From Acidobacteriaceae bacterium (lineage in GTDB: Bacteria > Acidobacteriota > Terriglobia > Terriglobales > Acidobacteriaceae): 64,000 nucleotides of DNA. The stretch spans positions 1 to 64,000 of the forward strand of contig PLHW01000075.1 in assembly GCA_003139095.1 (NCBI GenBank), given 5' to 3'. The stretch's first letter is position 1. Each line of letters opens with the position of its first letter. This document shows positions 1-7,171 of this stretch, piece after piece. The translations under genes were made by a program, and so were the position numbers. The notes under the pieces were generated by a model. That model did not search any database. It saw only the letters and a program-made list of their open reading frames with translations, and was not told where the DNA came from.

Positions 1-810
1 CCAGCGCAAGCCAGTGTGATTGCGGGCGGCGCTACGACGATGCTGCAATTCGCCGTCGCCGTGCCGGCCTTCGAGCCCGTGGAGTCCACAACCTGAGCCG
101 TGAAGTTAAACGTTCCGGCCTGCGTCGGCGTTCCCGTGATCGCGCCCGTCGAGGTGTTCAGTGACAAACCCGGAGGCAGCGAGCCGCTGATGATCGAGAA
201 CGTGTACGGTGGCACTCCGCCCGTGGCTACCAGCGCGGAGTTGTAGGGCACGCCTACCTGCGCGGTTCCACCAGCGCAAGCCAGGGTGATGGCGGGCGGC
301 GCTACGACGATCGAGCAATTCGCCGTCGCCGTGCCTGCCTTCGAGCCCGTCGAGTCCACAACCTGAGCCGTGAAGTTAAACGTTCCGGCCTGCGTCGGCG
401 TTCCGGTGATCGCGCCCGTCGAGGTGTTCAGTGACAAACCCGGAGGCAGCGAGCCGCTGATGATCGAGAACGTGTACGGTGGCACTCCGCCCGTTGCTAC
501 CAGAGCGGAGCTGTACGGCACGCCTACCTGCGCGGTTCCACCGGCGCAAGCGAGCGAGATGGGCAAGGGAGCAATTACGATGCTGCAATTTGCGGTGACC
601 GAGGTGGCTCCGGCGCCGTTGGAATCGGTGACCTGAGCCGTGAAGTTAAAGGTTCCTGGCGAAGTGGGAGTACCGGTGATCGCGCCCGTCGAGGAGTTGA
701 GCGAGAGTCCGGGAGGCAGAGAGCCAGCAATGATCGCGAAGGTGTAGGGAGGAATTCCGCCGGTGGCAACTAACGCGGAGTTGTAAGGCGTGCCGACCTG
801 GCCGGTGCTG
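1..810. repeat. 270-bp in-frame tandem repeat (Ig-like units)
   Basis: Units beginning at 1, 271 and 541 share a 270-bp period (90 codons), with a more diverged unit at 811. By eye the first two units differ at about a dozen positions, roughly 95 percent identity, including synonymous sites. This suggests recent duplication or gene conversion inside the secreted repeat protein gene. Confidence 0.9.
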
Positions 811-1445
811 GTGGCACAAGCGAGAGTAAGGGGCGGGCCGATTTTGATCTGACATTTGAGGCTGAAAGTCGCGCCGAGCGAGTCGGTGACCTGTACAACA
901 AAAATGTACGTACCAGCCTGGGTGGGAATACCACTGATGACGCCGGTATTGGGATTGAGGCTGAGTCCTGGGGGCAGTGATCCGGAGACGAGAGAAAAGG
1001 TGAAGGGAGCGACGCCTTTGAGGACGGGATAGGTTTCACTAAGGAATTCGCCAACGGCACCGATGTTCTGGCCGCCATTGGGGCAATCGATTTCGACGTG
1101 GCCGGCGATCGAGATTTTGCATTTTGTGGTGGCGGTATTGCCCTGGGAGTCAACCACTTTGGCGGTGTAATTGAAGTTGCCCGCCTTGCTGGGCGTGCCG
1201 GTGATATCGCCCGAAGAAGGATCGAGCGTTAAACCCGGCGGGAGGGCGCCCGCATTGATTGAGAAGGTATAAGGTGCGACTCCACCGCTGACAGCCAGAG
1301 CGGAGCTATAGGGGACATTGACTTCACCGATGCCACTGGCGCATGAGAGCGTAAGGGTTTGGGCCGCTACGGCCGGCGTCAGGCAAATCAGGCATAGCGT
1401 CGCAAGCAGAATGGCGACCGCATACCGGGAGACAGAAAAATTCAT
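1..1445 (-). CDS. Secreted putative-Ig (He_PIG-like) repeat protein, C-terminus beyond window
   Basis: The reading frame is open from an ATG at 1445 down to the window edge, so at least 481 residues are present and the C-terminus is missing. A strong ribosome site (GAGGAG) lies about 7 bases before the ATG. Residues 1-28 form a signal peptide with a hydrophobic core ending in AVAAQ. The rest is a chain of about 90-residue units, each with the pattern L-C-A..G..PY-S-A-L, GG..PYTFSI, G-S-LPPGL-L, G-ITGTP and F-A-V-D-S. This matches putative-Ig (He_PIG) domains found in bacterial surface proteins. The most downstream units are nearly identical at DNA level with a 270-bp period. A surface or extracellular adhesive or structural role is likely, but no enzyme domain is visible and the ligand is unknown. 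Confidence 0.85.
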   Translation of the reverse strand, partial: MNFSVSRYAVAILLATLCLICLTPAVAAQTLTLSCASGIGEVNVPYSSALAVSGGVAPYTFSINAGALPPGLTLDPSSGDITGTPSKAGNFNYTAKVVDSQGNTATTKCKISIAGHVEIDCPNGGQNIGAVGEFLSETYPVLKGVAPFTFSLVSGSLPPGLSLNPNTGVISGIPTQAGTYIFVVQVTDSLGATFSLKCQIKIGPPLTLACATSTGQVGTPYNSALVATGGIPPYTFAIIAGSLPPGLSLNSSTGAITGTPTSPGTFNFTAQVTDSNGAGATSVTANCSIVIAPLPISLACAGGTAQVGVPYSSALVATGGVPPYTFSIISGSLPPGLSLNTSTGAITGTPTQAGTFNFTAQVVDSTGSKAGTATANCSIVVAPPAITLACAGGTAQVGVPYNSALVATGGVPPYTFSIISGSLPPGLSLNTSTGAITGTPTQAGTFNFTAQVVDSTGSKAGTATANCSIVVAPPAITLACA

Positions 1446-2008
1446 ATCTTGCTCCTCGAACTTATAGTTTTTTGGGGAGATGATGAAAAAACCCACTTCA
1501 ACATCGCAAGTTAAAGGCAGCCGCGAAAGAAGTCAAGTTAAAGTTATGTTGTATTTAGCGCAGACACCTAAAGAGGAACTTAAGTCGCAATCATTTGCAA
1601 CAATAGATAAAGACAGTTCTCTTTAGGCGGAAAGCGGTTTCATAGACGATCCGAATTGGAGTCGAGGACGATTATGGGAAGTGATGCTGAAGGGGCGAAA
1701 TCTTGAGATGGGAATGAGTAGAGGTGCATGAGTAGGGACGCGGATTTGCCGGGAGGTTTGGCATGGAATCGCGATCGAAGATCGCGGTCGGGACGCGGGC
1801 GCAACCGCGGGCGGGACGCCGGTTGCTACGGTTGGGACGATTGCCGCATCACGCCACGTCTTGACCTCGCGACGGGCAAGATGCAACACTAAGGAGCAGT
1901 CAACGACCCGCAGCGGCAAGGATTTTCAAAGCTCAAGCAGAGATTTTCAAAGACTCAATTGAGGCGGGAATAAAATAAGGGCCAAGGCTCTGGCGGAGTT
2001 TTATTGTC
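1446..2008. other. Intergenic region between divergent genes, no gene seen
   Basis: This 563-bp stretch holds the divergent upstream regions of the Ig-repeat gene and secG. The part next to the Ig gene is AT-rich (about 1455-1620), unlike its surroundings, and may hold its promoter. A short direct repeat (agattttcaaag) occurs twice near 1920-1953. An antisense-style ORF at 1623-1919 has arginine/proline-rich composition and no ribosome site, and was not accepted. Confidence 0.6.
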
Positions 2009-2344
2009 ATGATGACGATTCTGTTCACCATCGTTCACATTATTGTGTGCTTTTTTCTGATTGCCGTGGTGTTGCTGCAAAGCGGAAAGAGCGGGGATTT
2101 GGCGGCGGCATTCGGAGGACAAGGGAGCCAGACGGCATTTGGCCCGCGGGGCGCGGCGTCGGCGCTTTCGAGAGCGACTACGTGGTCGGCCATCATGTTC
2201 ATGGTTACGTCGATCACGCTGTCGATTTATGCGTCGCGGAGAGCGGGGCCGACGTCGGTATTTTCAGGGGTGAAAACGCAGACGACGAAATCGGCGCCAG
2301 TGGCTCCGGCGACGACGCCGACGGTTCCGCAGAATCAGAAGTAG
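2009..2344 (+). CDS. secG: Preprotein translocase subunit SecG
   Basis: A 111-residue protein with the SecG plan: a first membrane helix at about residues 3-23, the conserved loop [16 protein letters not shown] followed by SQTAFG, and a second helix at about 54-73. The tail is Thr/Pro/Ala-rich and low-complexity. SecG sits beside SecYE in the inner membrane and aids SecA-driven export. Two ATG codons are adjacent at 2009 and 2012; a GGAG about 10 bases upstream fits either. The gene is monocistronic here, with a convergent hydrolase downstream. Confidence 0.95.
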   Translation: MMTILFTIVHIIVCFFLIAVVLLQSGKSGDLAAAFGGQGSQTAFGPRGAASALSRATTWSAIMFMVTSITLSIYASRRAGPTSVFSGVKTQTTKSAPVAPATTPTVPQNQK

Positions 2345-2459
2345 GTTCTCAGCCGTCAGCTATCAGTAAAATCTTCTTTTGGGTACGGGATCTCGTGCCC
2401 AGCGCCTTCCGCATTCGTTCGAACTTGCGGGCAATTCCGGTTCAACTGACAACTGAGAA

Positions 2460-3086
2460 CTATCTCAGGAAGGGATTCTCTTCTTTCTCTTCGCCAATCG
2501 TAGTGAGCTCGCCGTGGCCGGGAATCACTCTGGTGTCTTCTGGCAGAGTGAGGACACGGTCGTGGAGGGAGCGCATGATCTTGTCGAAGGAGCCGCCGGG
2601 GAGATCGGTGCGTCCGATGCTGCGGGCGAAAAGGGTGTCGCCGGCAAGAAGCAATTTCTCCGCGGGAAAATAGAGGCAGACGCTGCCCTCGGTGTGCCCG
2701 GGAGTGTGGAGGACGCTCGCCTCGACCGCACCGGTGCGGAGCTTTTGATCGTCGGCGAGGCCGCCTTCGACCTCCACTTTGCCCGGCGGCTTCATGCCGA
2801 GCCAACCGGCCTGCACATCGAGCATCTTCAGCAATGCATAATCATTTTGATTGAGGAGAATGGGCGCGCCGGTGAGTGCGCGCAGCTTCATCGCTCCACC
2901 GACGTGGTCGATGTGGGCATGGGTGATGACGATCTGCTGCACTTTGAGATGGTGCTCGTCGAGAATGGCGACGATGTCATCGATGTCATCGCCGGGATCG
3001 ATGACCATGGCTTCGCGGGTGGTTTCATCACCGATGATGGAGCAGTTGCACTGGAGCGGGCCGACGGGGAGTATTTTGTGGATCAT
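2460..3086 (-). CDS. Metallo-beta-lactamase-fold hydrolase (glyoxalase II-like)
   Basis: A 208-residue single-domain MBL-fold protein. Metal ligands are visible: H56-x-H58-x-D60-H61 in THAHIDHVGG, H131 in HTPGHT, D150 in LLLAGDTLF and H191 in VIPGHGELT. It starts at MIHKILPVGPLQCN, typical of the small cytoplasmic YcbL/GloB-like group, which hydrolyse thioesters such as S-lactoylglutathione or related substrates. It lacks the C-terminal helical domain of classical glyoxalase II, so the true substrate is uncertain. A receiver-like gene lies 46 bases upstream on the same strand and may be co-transcribed. Confidence 0.88.
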   Translation of the reverse strand: MIHKILPVGPLQCNCSIIGDETTREAMVIDPGDDIDDIVAILDEHHLKVQQIVITHAHIDHVGGAMKLRALTGAPILLNQNDYALLKMLDVQAGWLGMKPPGKVEVEGGLADDQKLRTGAVEASVLHTPGHTEGSVCLYFPAEKLLLAGDTLFARSIGRTDLPGGSFDKIMRSLHDRVLTLPEDTRVIPGHGELTTIGEEKEENPFLR

Positions 3087-3132
3087 GCAGGCTATTTTCG
3101 CTCAAACACCCTGGGCGGCGCGACCGAAGCCG

Positions 3133-3540
3133 CTAGTTTATGAGCGCCGATCCGATGGCGTCTGGGTTCCCGGAAGGTGACAAGAGCCGGGCGAGCGATT
3201 GGACGAGAGCGGGCGGGTTTTCTCTGGGCACGATTGCGTCAGCTAATTCATGGATGCCGTCGATGTGTGCTGACGCTTCTGTAAGTACAATTGTGGGGAG
3301 GCGGGGATGAAGTTGTTTGATCTCGCGGGCAATGACTTCGACCTCGGCGCGATTGTGATCGAGATCGAGAACGACGGCATCGACGGGCTCGCGGGTACAC
3401 AATTCGATGGTTTCGAATCCGTTGCTTGAGCTGAGGACGCGGTATCCGGAGGCGGCCAGGAGTTCGGCGCGCAGCGTGAGATCTCGGTCATCGCAGCAAA
3501 AATGCAGGATGGTATGGGTCGTACTCTGGTGTCTCGGCAT
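3133..3540 (-). CDS. Stand-alone receiver-like protein (degenerate CheY fold)
   Basis: A 135-residue protein resembling one response-regulator receiver domain: acidic pair D17-D18, candidate phospho-acceptor D59 in AVVLDLDHN, and the T86-equivalent position in TIVLTEAS. The usual lysine of the K-P motif near the end is replaced: the region reads DAIVPRENPP, so phosphorylation chemistry may be altered. There is no output domain and no histidine kinase next to it. A protein-protein signalling role is likely; partner unknown. Confidence 0.75.
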   Translation of the reverse strand: MPRHQSTTHTILHFCCDDRDLTLRAELLAASGYRVLSSSNGFETIELCTREPVDAVVLDLDHNRAEVEVIAREIKQLHPRLPTIVLTEASAHIDGIHELADAIVPRENPPALVQSLARLLSPSGNPDAIGSALIN

Positions 3541-3666
3541 GGCGACAACACCTTTCGGCGGCCGCCGGGCTAACGGACAGCCCGTGACAGACCTCTATCA
3601 ATCCTTATTCTGGCATGAGGCGGAAAGGTTCGTTGGTGCAATACTGCACAATCGCAAAAATAAAGA

Positions 3667-4314
3667 CTATTCGTGGAGTACCACATCGAGAAGGGTCTCG
3701 TTGATGCGCAATCCGCCGTTGTACTCGAGGAAACCGAGGTAGCGGAATTTGTTCATGAAGAAACTGATGCGGGCGCGGGTTGTGCCGACCATTTCCGCGA
3801 GGATCTCGTGAGTGATTTGCGGCGCTACAAACGATGCCCGTCTCCCCTTAGTGCCGAAGCGGGCGAGCAATAAGAGCGTGCGGGCAAGACGCTTCTCGGA
3901 GGAATTGAACAACTGGTCGATGAGGTCTTCCTGCACGCGGACGATGTGAGCGAGCAGATAGGCCATGAACATCTCGGAGAAGTCATGTTCCTGGCGAAGG
4001 AGGCGGGTGACGAGGGAGCGGTCGATGCGGGTGATGGTGCAGTCGTTCATAGCGACGGCGGTGGCAAGGCGGCCCTTGTGGCCGGTCAGGCTTTCATGAC
4101 CAAAAAAGTCGCCGGGGCCGAGTATGGCGACGACGGCTTCCTTGCCCCGAGGCGAGGTGACAACCAGTTTGACGCGGCCAGACGCGAGATAGAAAAGAGC
4201 GGAGCCGGGATCTCCCTGGGAATAAATTACGCGCTTACTCTCGCAGCGCGAAATCTTCTTTCCGGTTCCGGGCTGAGATAGGAAGAGTTGAGGATTGAAC
4301 GCAGCGCGCGCCAC
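3667..4314 (-). CDS. Crp/Fnr-family transcriptional regulator
   Basis: A 215-residue regulator. The N-terminal cyclic-nucleotide-binding-type beta roll spans about residues 20-120 (YSQGDPGSALFYLASGRVKL, then GPGDFFGHESL). A dimer helix follows, then a winged helix-turn-helix at about 165-210 (ITHEILAEMVGTTRARIS). It begins with GTG at 4314. Only scattered cysteines are present, so an FNR-type iron-sulfur sensor is unlikely, and the cAMP-contact Arg of E. coli Crp is not clearly present. Effector and targets are unknown. It is transcribed toward the receiver gene and separated from it by about 126 bases. Confidence 0.9.
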   Translation of the reverse strand: MARAAFNPQLFLSQPGTGKKISRCESKRVIYSQGDPGSALFYLASGRVKLVVTSPRGKEAVVAILGPGDFFGHESLTGHKGRLATAVAMNDCTITRIDRSLVTRLLRQEHDFSEMFMAYLLAHIVRVQEDLIDQLFNSSEKRLARTLLLLARFGTKGRRASFVAPQITHEILAEMVGTTRARISFFMNKFRYLGFLEYNGGLRINETLLDVVLHE

Positions 4315-4636
4315 TGATACTGCCTCCAGTTCGGAGTTGTCCGCCCGTCGGAAAACGCGCTTCGATTTACTTCTGAAGCAGAGCAGGCATTCCTAGCAGG
4401 GACCTGAGAATGGCCTGGGAAGGCATGCCGAGCGGGCTCTCCCGCTATGAGCGGCAGCGAACAAATGAAACAGCCGCCACACGACATTATAAGGCAGCGC
4501 GGGCGGCGTAGTGAGAAAGATGCGACGAAGAAAGGTGCGCCGAGGGGGAGAGCGACAGTCCCCTCATCTCGACGCTCGATTATTTCTCTCGCTTACCTTC
4601 TTGCATTACCTCCTTGCCTTAGCTCCGATTCGTTTT
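4315..4636. other. Intergenic region, no gene seen
   Basis: This 322-bp stretch lies upstream of the Crp/Fnr gene and downstream of the baeRF gene, both on the minus strand. It contains one compact hairpin, AGCGGG-CTCT-CCCGCT, at 4431-4446, possibly regulatory for the Crp/Fnr gene. The short ORFs present have no ribosome site or recognisable motif. Confidence 0.5.
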
Positions 4637-5815
4637 CTACGAGGCGACCGCGACCTTTCCGGTGCGGCTTTGGTCGGAACGGAAGCGGAGTAATGCTGCG
4701 ATGTTGCCGGCACGATCTAACTCGGAATGGTCTTTGAGACAGAAGAGCTCGATGTCGCGGCGGATGGCGATGGGGATAATCGCGTCGCAAACGTTTTCGA
4801 GTTCGTGCGTGGCGTGGCCGCACGCGACGCAGGTGGGGACGAGGTGGGCGTTGATGAGGCCGCAGTGGGGACACTCGACGGCGTGGGCGGAATAATTTTC
4901 GGCGAGGAAGATGCTTTGGACCTCACCGGCTTCGAGGGCTTGCAGCACCCGTTTTAGTCCGGTAACGCCGCGACCATTGGCCTTGGCGAAGCCGATAGCT
5001 TCGCTGACCTTTGTTGTGCCGCGATCGCCAAGCCATTTTTTGAGGACGGAGTTGGCGCGATCGCGAATCTCTTCGTTGGAAACGCTGGCGACGTCGGCGG
5101 AGAAGCGACCGATGAGGCGCTGTTTGACGTAGGGGTGGAGGTGAGGCTCGAAGTCAGCCCAATTGACGTCGTGGCAGCCGATGATGAGGCGCTCCCAGGC
5201 GCCGCGCTCGAAGTCGACGCGGAGGCGCTCGGCGACTGCTTTGTAGTGGTGCAAGGCTTCTTCGGCGACGCGGCGCTCGGCGTGCCCGGCGTCGTAGCCG
5301 TTGAATCCGTAATTGGCGCCGCTGCGGGAGAGGAGATGAACGAGGGAGGATTCTTCGCGCAGCTCATCGAGGCGGAGGTCGAAGAAGCGGGCGCGCTGAC
5401 GATCGACGACGGCGACGGCGAGCGTGGGTTGAGCGCCGAGCAAGGCGGCCAACGGTTGGAGTTGAAAACGAGATTGGAGATAGATGCGGGTGGAGCCGAG
5501 GTCGGGAGGAAGCTCGTATTCTTTCCAGAAATTTTGCGCCGAGCAGGCGAACACTGCCCTGCCCCGCGACTGCCCGCGCAGGTTGGAGGCGACATCGAGC
5601 ACACGATCGAGGTCGGCGTGCAGCGATCCGTTCTTGCCTTGTGCGGCGGCGCTTTTGAGCGCCTGCTTTACGACTTCTTTGGCAATGATCGCCTCGCTGC
5701 GGTGCGACCGATCCTGGGGAGGCTCGGGCTGAAAGTAAAAGCTGAGGGCGCATGCGCCTTTGGTTTCATCGGCCTGAAATGCGGCTAATTCACGGATTTC
5801 TTCCCGTGTCATCAT
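4637..5815 (-). CDS. Bacterial archaeo-eukaryotic release-factor-like protein (baeRF) with zinc ribbon
   Basis: A 392-residue protein with the layout of the bacterial eRF1/Pelota-related (baeRF) families. The central domain (about 125-245) has the LAVAVVDRQRARFFDL strand and the GHAERRVAEEALHHYK helix, then RLIIGCHDVNW and RLIGRF. The C-terminal L7Ae/eRF1-domain-3-like part (about 281-392) carries a zinc ribbon, C315-P-H-C318 and C329-V-A-C332. No GGQ peptide-release motif is visible, so classical peptide hydrolysis is not supported; a ribosome-associated or rescue role is an inference. An AAGGAG site precedes the tandem ATG codons at 5815. It lies 15 bases after the HPF-sigma fusion gene, so the two almost certainly form one operon. 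Confidence 0.85.
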   Translation of the reverse strand: MMTREEIRELAAFQADETKGACALSFYFQPEPPQDRSHRSEAIIAKEVVKQALKSAAAQGKNGSLHADLDRVLDVASNLRGQSRGRAVFACSAQNFWKEYELPPDLGSTRIYLQSRFQLQPLAALLGAQPTLAVAVVDRQRARFFDLRLDELREESSLVHLLSRSGANYGFNGYDAGHAERRVAEEALHHYKAVAERLRVDFERGAWERLIIGCHDVNWADFEPHLHPYVKQRLIGRFSADVASVSNEEIRDRANSVLKKWLGDRGTTKVSEAIGFAKANGRGVTGLKRVLQALEAGEVQSIFLAENYSAHAVECPHCGLINAHLVPTCVACGHATHELENVCDAIIPIAIRRDIELFCLKDHSELDRAGNIAALLRFRSDQSRTGKVAVAS

Positions 5816-5830
5816 CTCGGATTCTCCTTA

Positions 5831-6883
5831 TTATTTGGATGCGGAAACGCGAGTCTTGAGGTGGAGATCGTGCTGAAACTCCCGGGCGACGGAAGGCGCT
5901 TTGCGCACACAGTCACGCGCGCGCTCTACCGACTCCCGAACGGCTTCGGGATGGCGGCCGGTGATGGAAGCAATCTCGTTGAGCGAGAAGCCCTCGATGC
6001 CATAGAGAAGAAAGGCCTCGCGGTCGGTGCGGTCGACGCCGCCGAGAGCGGCCTCGATGAGGCGAACCATCTCATCGGAATATGCAGTTTGTTCAGGACT
6101 CTGAACGCGGCGATCGGGGATGACACTTTCGCGCGTCCAGGTCTCATCGGCCTGGTGGAACTGGAGGGTGGATTCGTCGGAGGCTTCGACGTTTTGGCGG
6201 CGACCGCTGTCTTCGAGGTGCACGGGGGATTCGAGCTCATGGAGACGCGCGGTCATTTCATTGATCGATTCGAGGGCGAGGCGGTAAAGCCAAGGCTCGA
6301 GGGCAAGCTTTTCCGGACGATCCTGATCGCCAAGAGCGCGGGCGATGACTTCGTTGACGACCTCGGGTGGGGAGAGACGATCGTCGGGTTGTTCTTCTTC
6401 GGACTGGCGGAAATAAAGTTCGCGATCGACGAAGCGCTCGAGGCGGGCGAGATTGGCGTCAACATAGGTGCCGATGTCATCGGCGGAGATGGTGGGCGCC
6501 TGCACGGAGGCGAGGGTTTGCTCGAAGGGGACGCCGGGCTCGGGAGCGCCCTGGGACTGGCCACGCCAGCGACGCCAGCGATGGCCGGAGCGCAGGACTT
6601 CCTTGTGGCGGGTGATCTGCTGGAGGAGGTCGTCGAAGGCGGCCTTGATGGCGGAGGTTGGGCTGGAGGCCTTTTTTTGCGCCGCGAGCTGACCGGAGGG
6701 AAGGCGCAGATTAAGCGAGACCTCGATGCCTTCGCGCGGCGAATTCTGCTCAAGAAGGACTTTGAGGTGAACCAGTTCTGGCCGGAAGACCTGAAGACGC
6801 TTCCGGATTTTTTCAGACTGGTGGGTGATTTCTTTTTCGATGTCGGGAGTTTTCTGGACCTTGTAACTAACGTGAACGTTCAT
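5831..6883 (-). CDS. HPF/RaiA-like domain fused to sigma-70-like domains
   Basis: A 350-residue protein of unusual design. Residues 1-105 (MNVHVSYKVQKTPDIE, then PREGIEVSLNLRLPSGQL and AIKAAFDDLLQQI) match the S30AE/HPF fold that binds the ribosomal decoding site during hibernation. A linker follows. Residues about 136-215 resemble a diverged sigma region 2 (PPEVVNEVIARAL, then LEPWLYRLALESI). Residues about 265-330 look like sigma region 4 with a helix-turn-helix (SLNEIASITGRHPEAV). The C-terminal dimerisation domain of long HPF is absent. It could report ribosome state to transcription, or use the sigma fold only as a protein-binding module; the sequence cannot decide. It is the first gene of the pair with baeRF. 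Confidence 0.85.
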   Translation of the reverse strand: MNVHVSYKVQKTPDIEKEITHQSEKIRKRLQVFRPELVHLKVLLEQNSPREGIEVSLNLRLPSGQLAAQKKASSPTSAIKAAFDDLLQQITRHKEVLRSGHRWRRWRGQSQGAPEPGVPFEQTLASVQAPTISADDIGTYVDANLARLERFVDRELYFRQSEEEQPDDRLSPPEVVNEVIARALGDQDRPEKLALEPWLYRLALESINEMTARLHELESPVHLEDSGRRQNVEASDESTLQFHQADETWTRESVIPDRRVQSPEQTAYSDEMVRLIEAALGGVDRTDREAFLLYGIEGFSLNEIASITGRHPEAVRESVERARDCVRKAPSVAREFQHDLHLKTRVSASK

Positions 6884-7057
6884 TATCGAGCCTCGAACGC
6901 GGGAGGAGATTCCCGTGAAGCTGCGGTCCTAATGGAGTAATTGTACACCCGGGGGGAAGTGGGGGAATACTGCTAATGAGTCGAGAGCACGGACGGGCGT
7001 GAAAAGGTTATGCCAGGAGCTGACCATCCCCAGTCGGATTGATCGGCTGATCGCGTC

Positions 7058-7076
7058 AACAGTTGGGATAACTGTT
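7058..7076. repeat. Inverted repeat AACAGTT-GGGAT-AACTGTT
   Basis: A perfect 7-bp stem with a 5-base loop lies between the eqolisin gene end and the HPF-sigma gene start. No T-tract follows on either strand. It could be an operator or a weak terminator; function unknown. Confidence 0.35.
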
Positions 7077-7171
7077 TCTAAGCTTTGCGGAACGCAGATC
7101 TCACCCCGAAAAGTCCGCGCTCTCCCACACGAAGGCGAGTGCGCACGCCCTTTATGAGGAAGCTGGGGCGG

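Noticed and set aside
1623-1919. 98-residue minus-strand frame in the first intergenic gap
   Set aside because: Arg/Pro/Ser-rich, no ribosome site, no motif.
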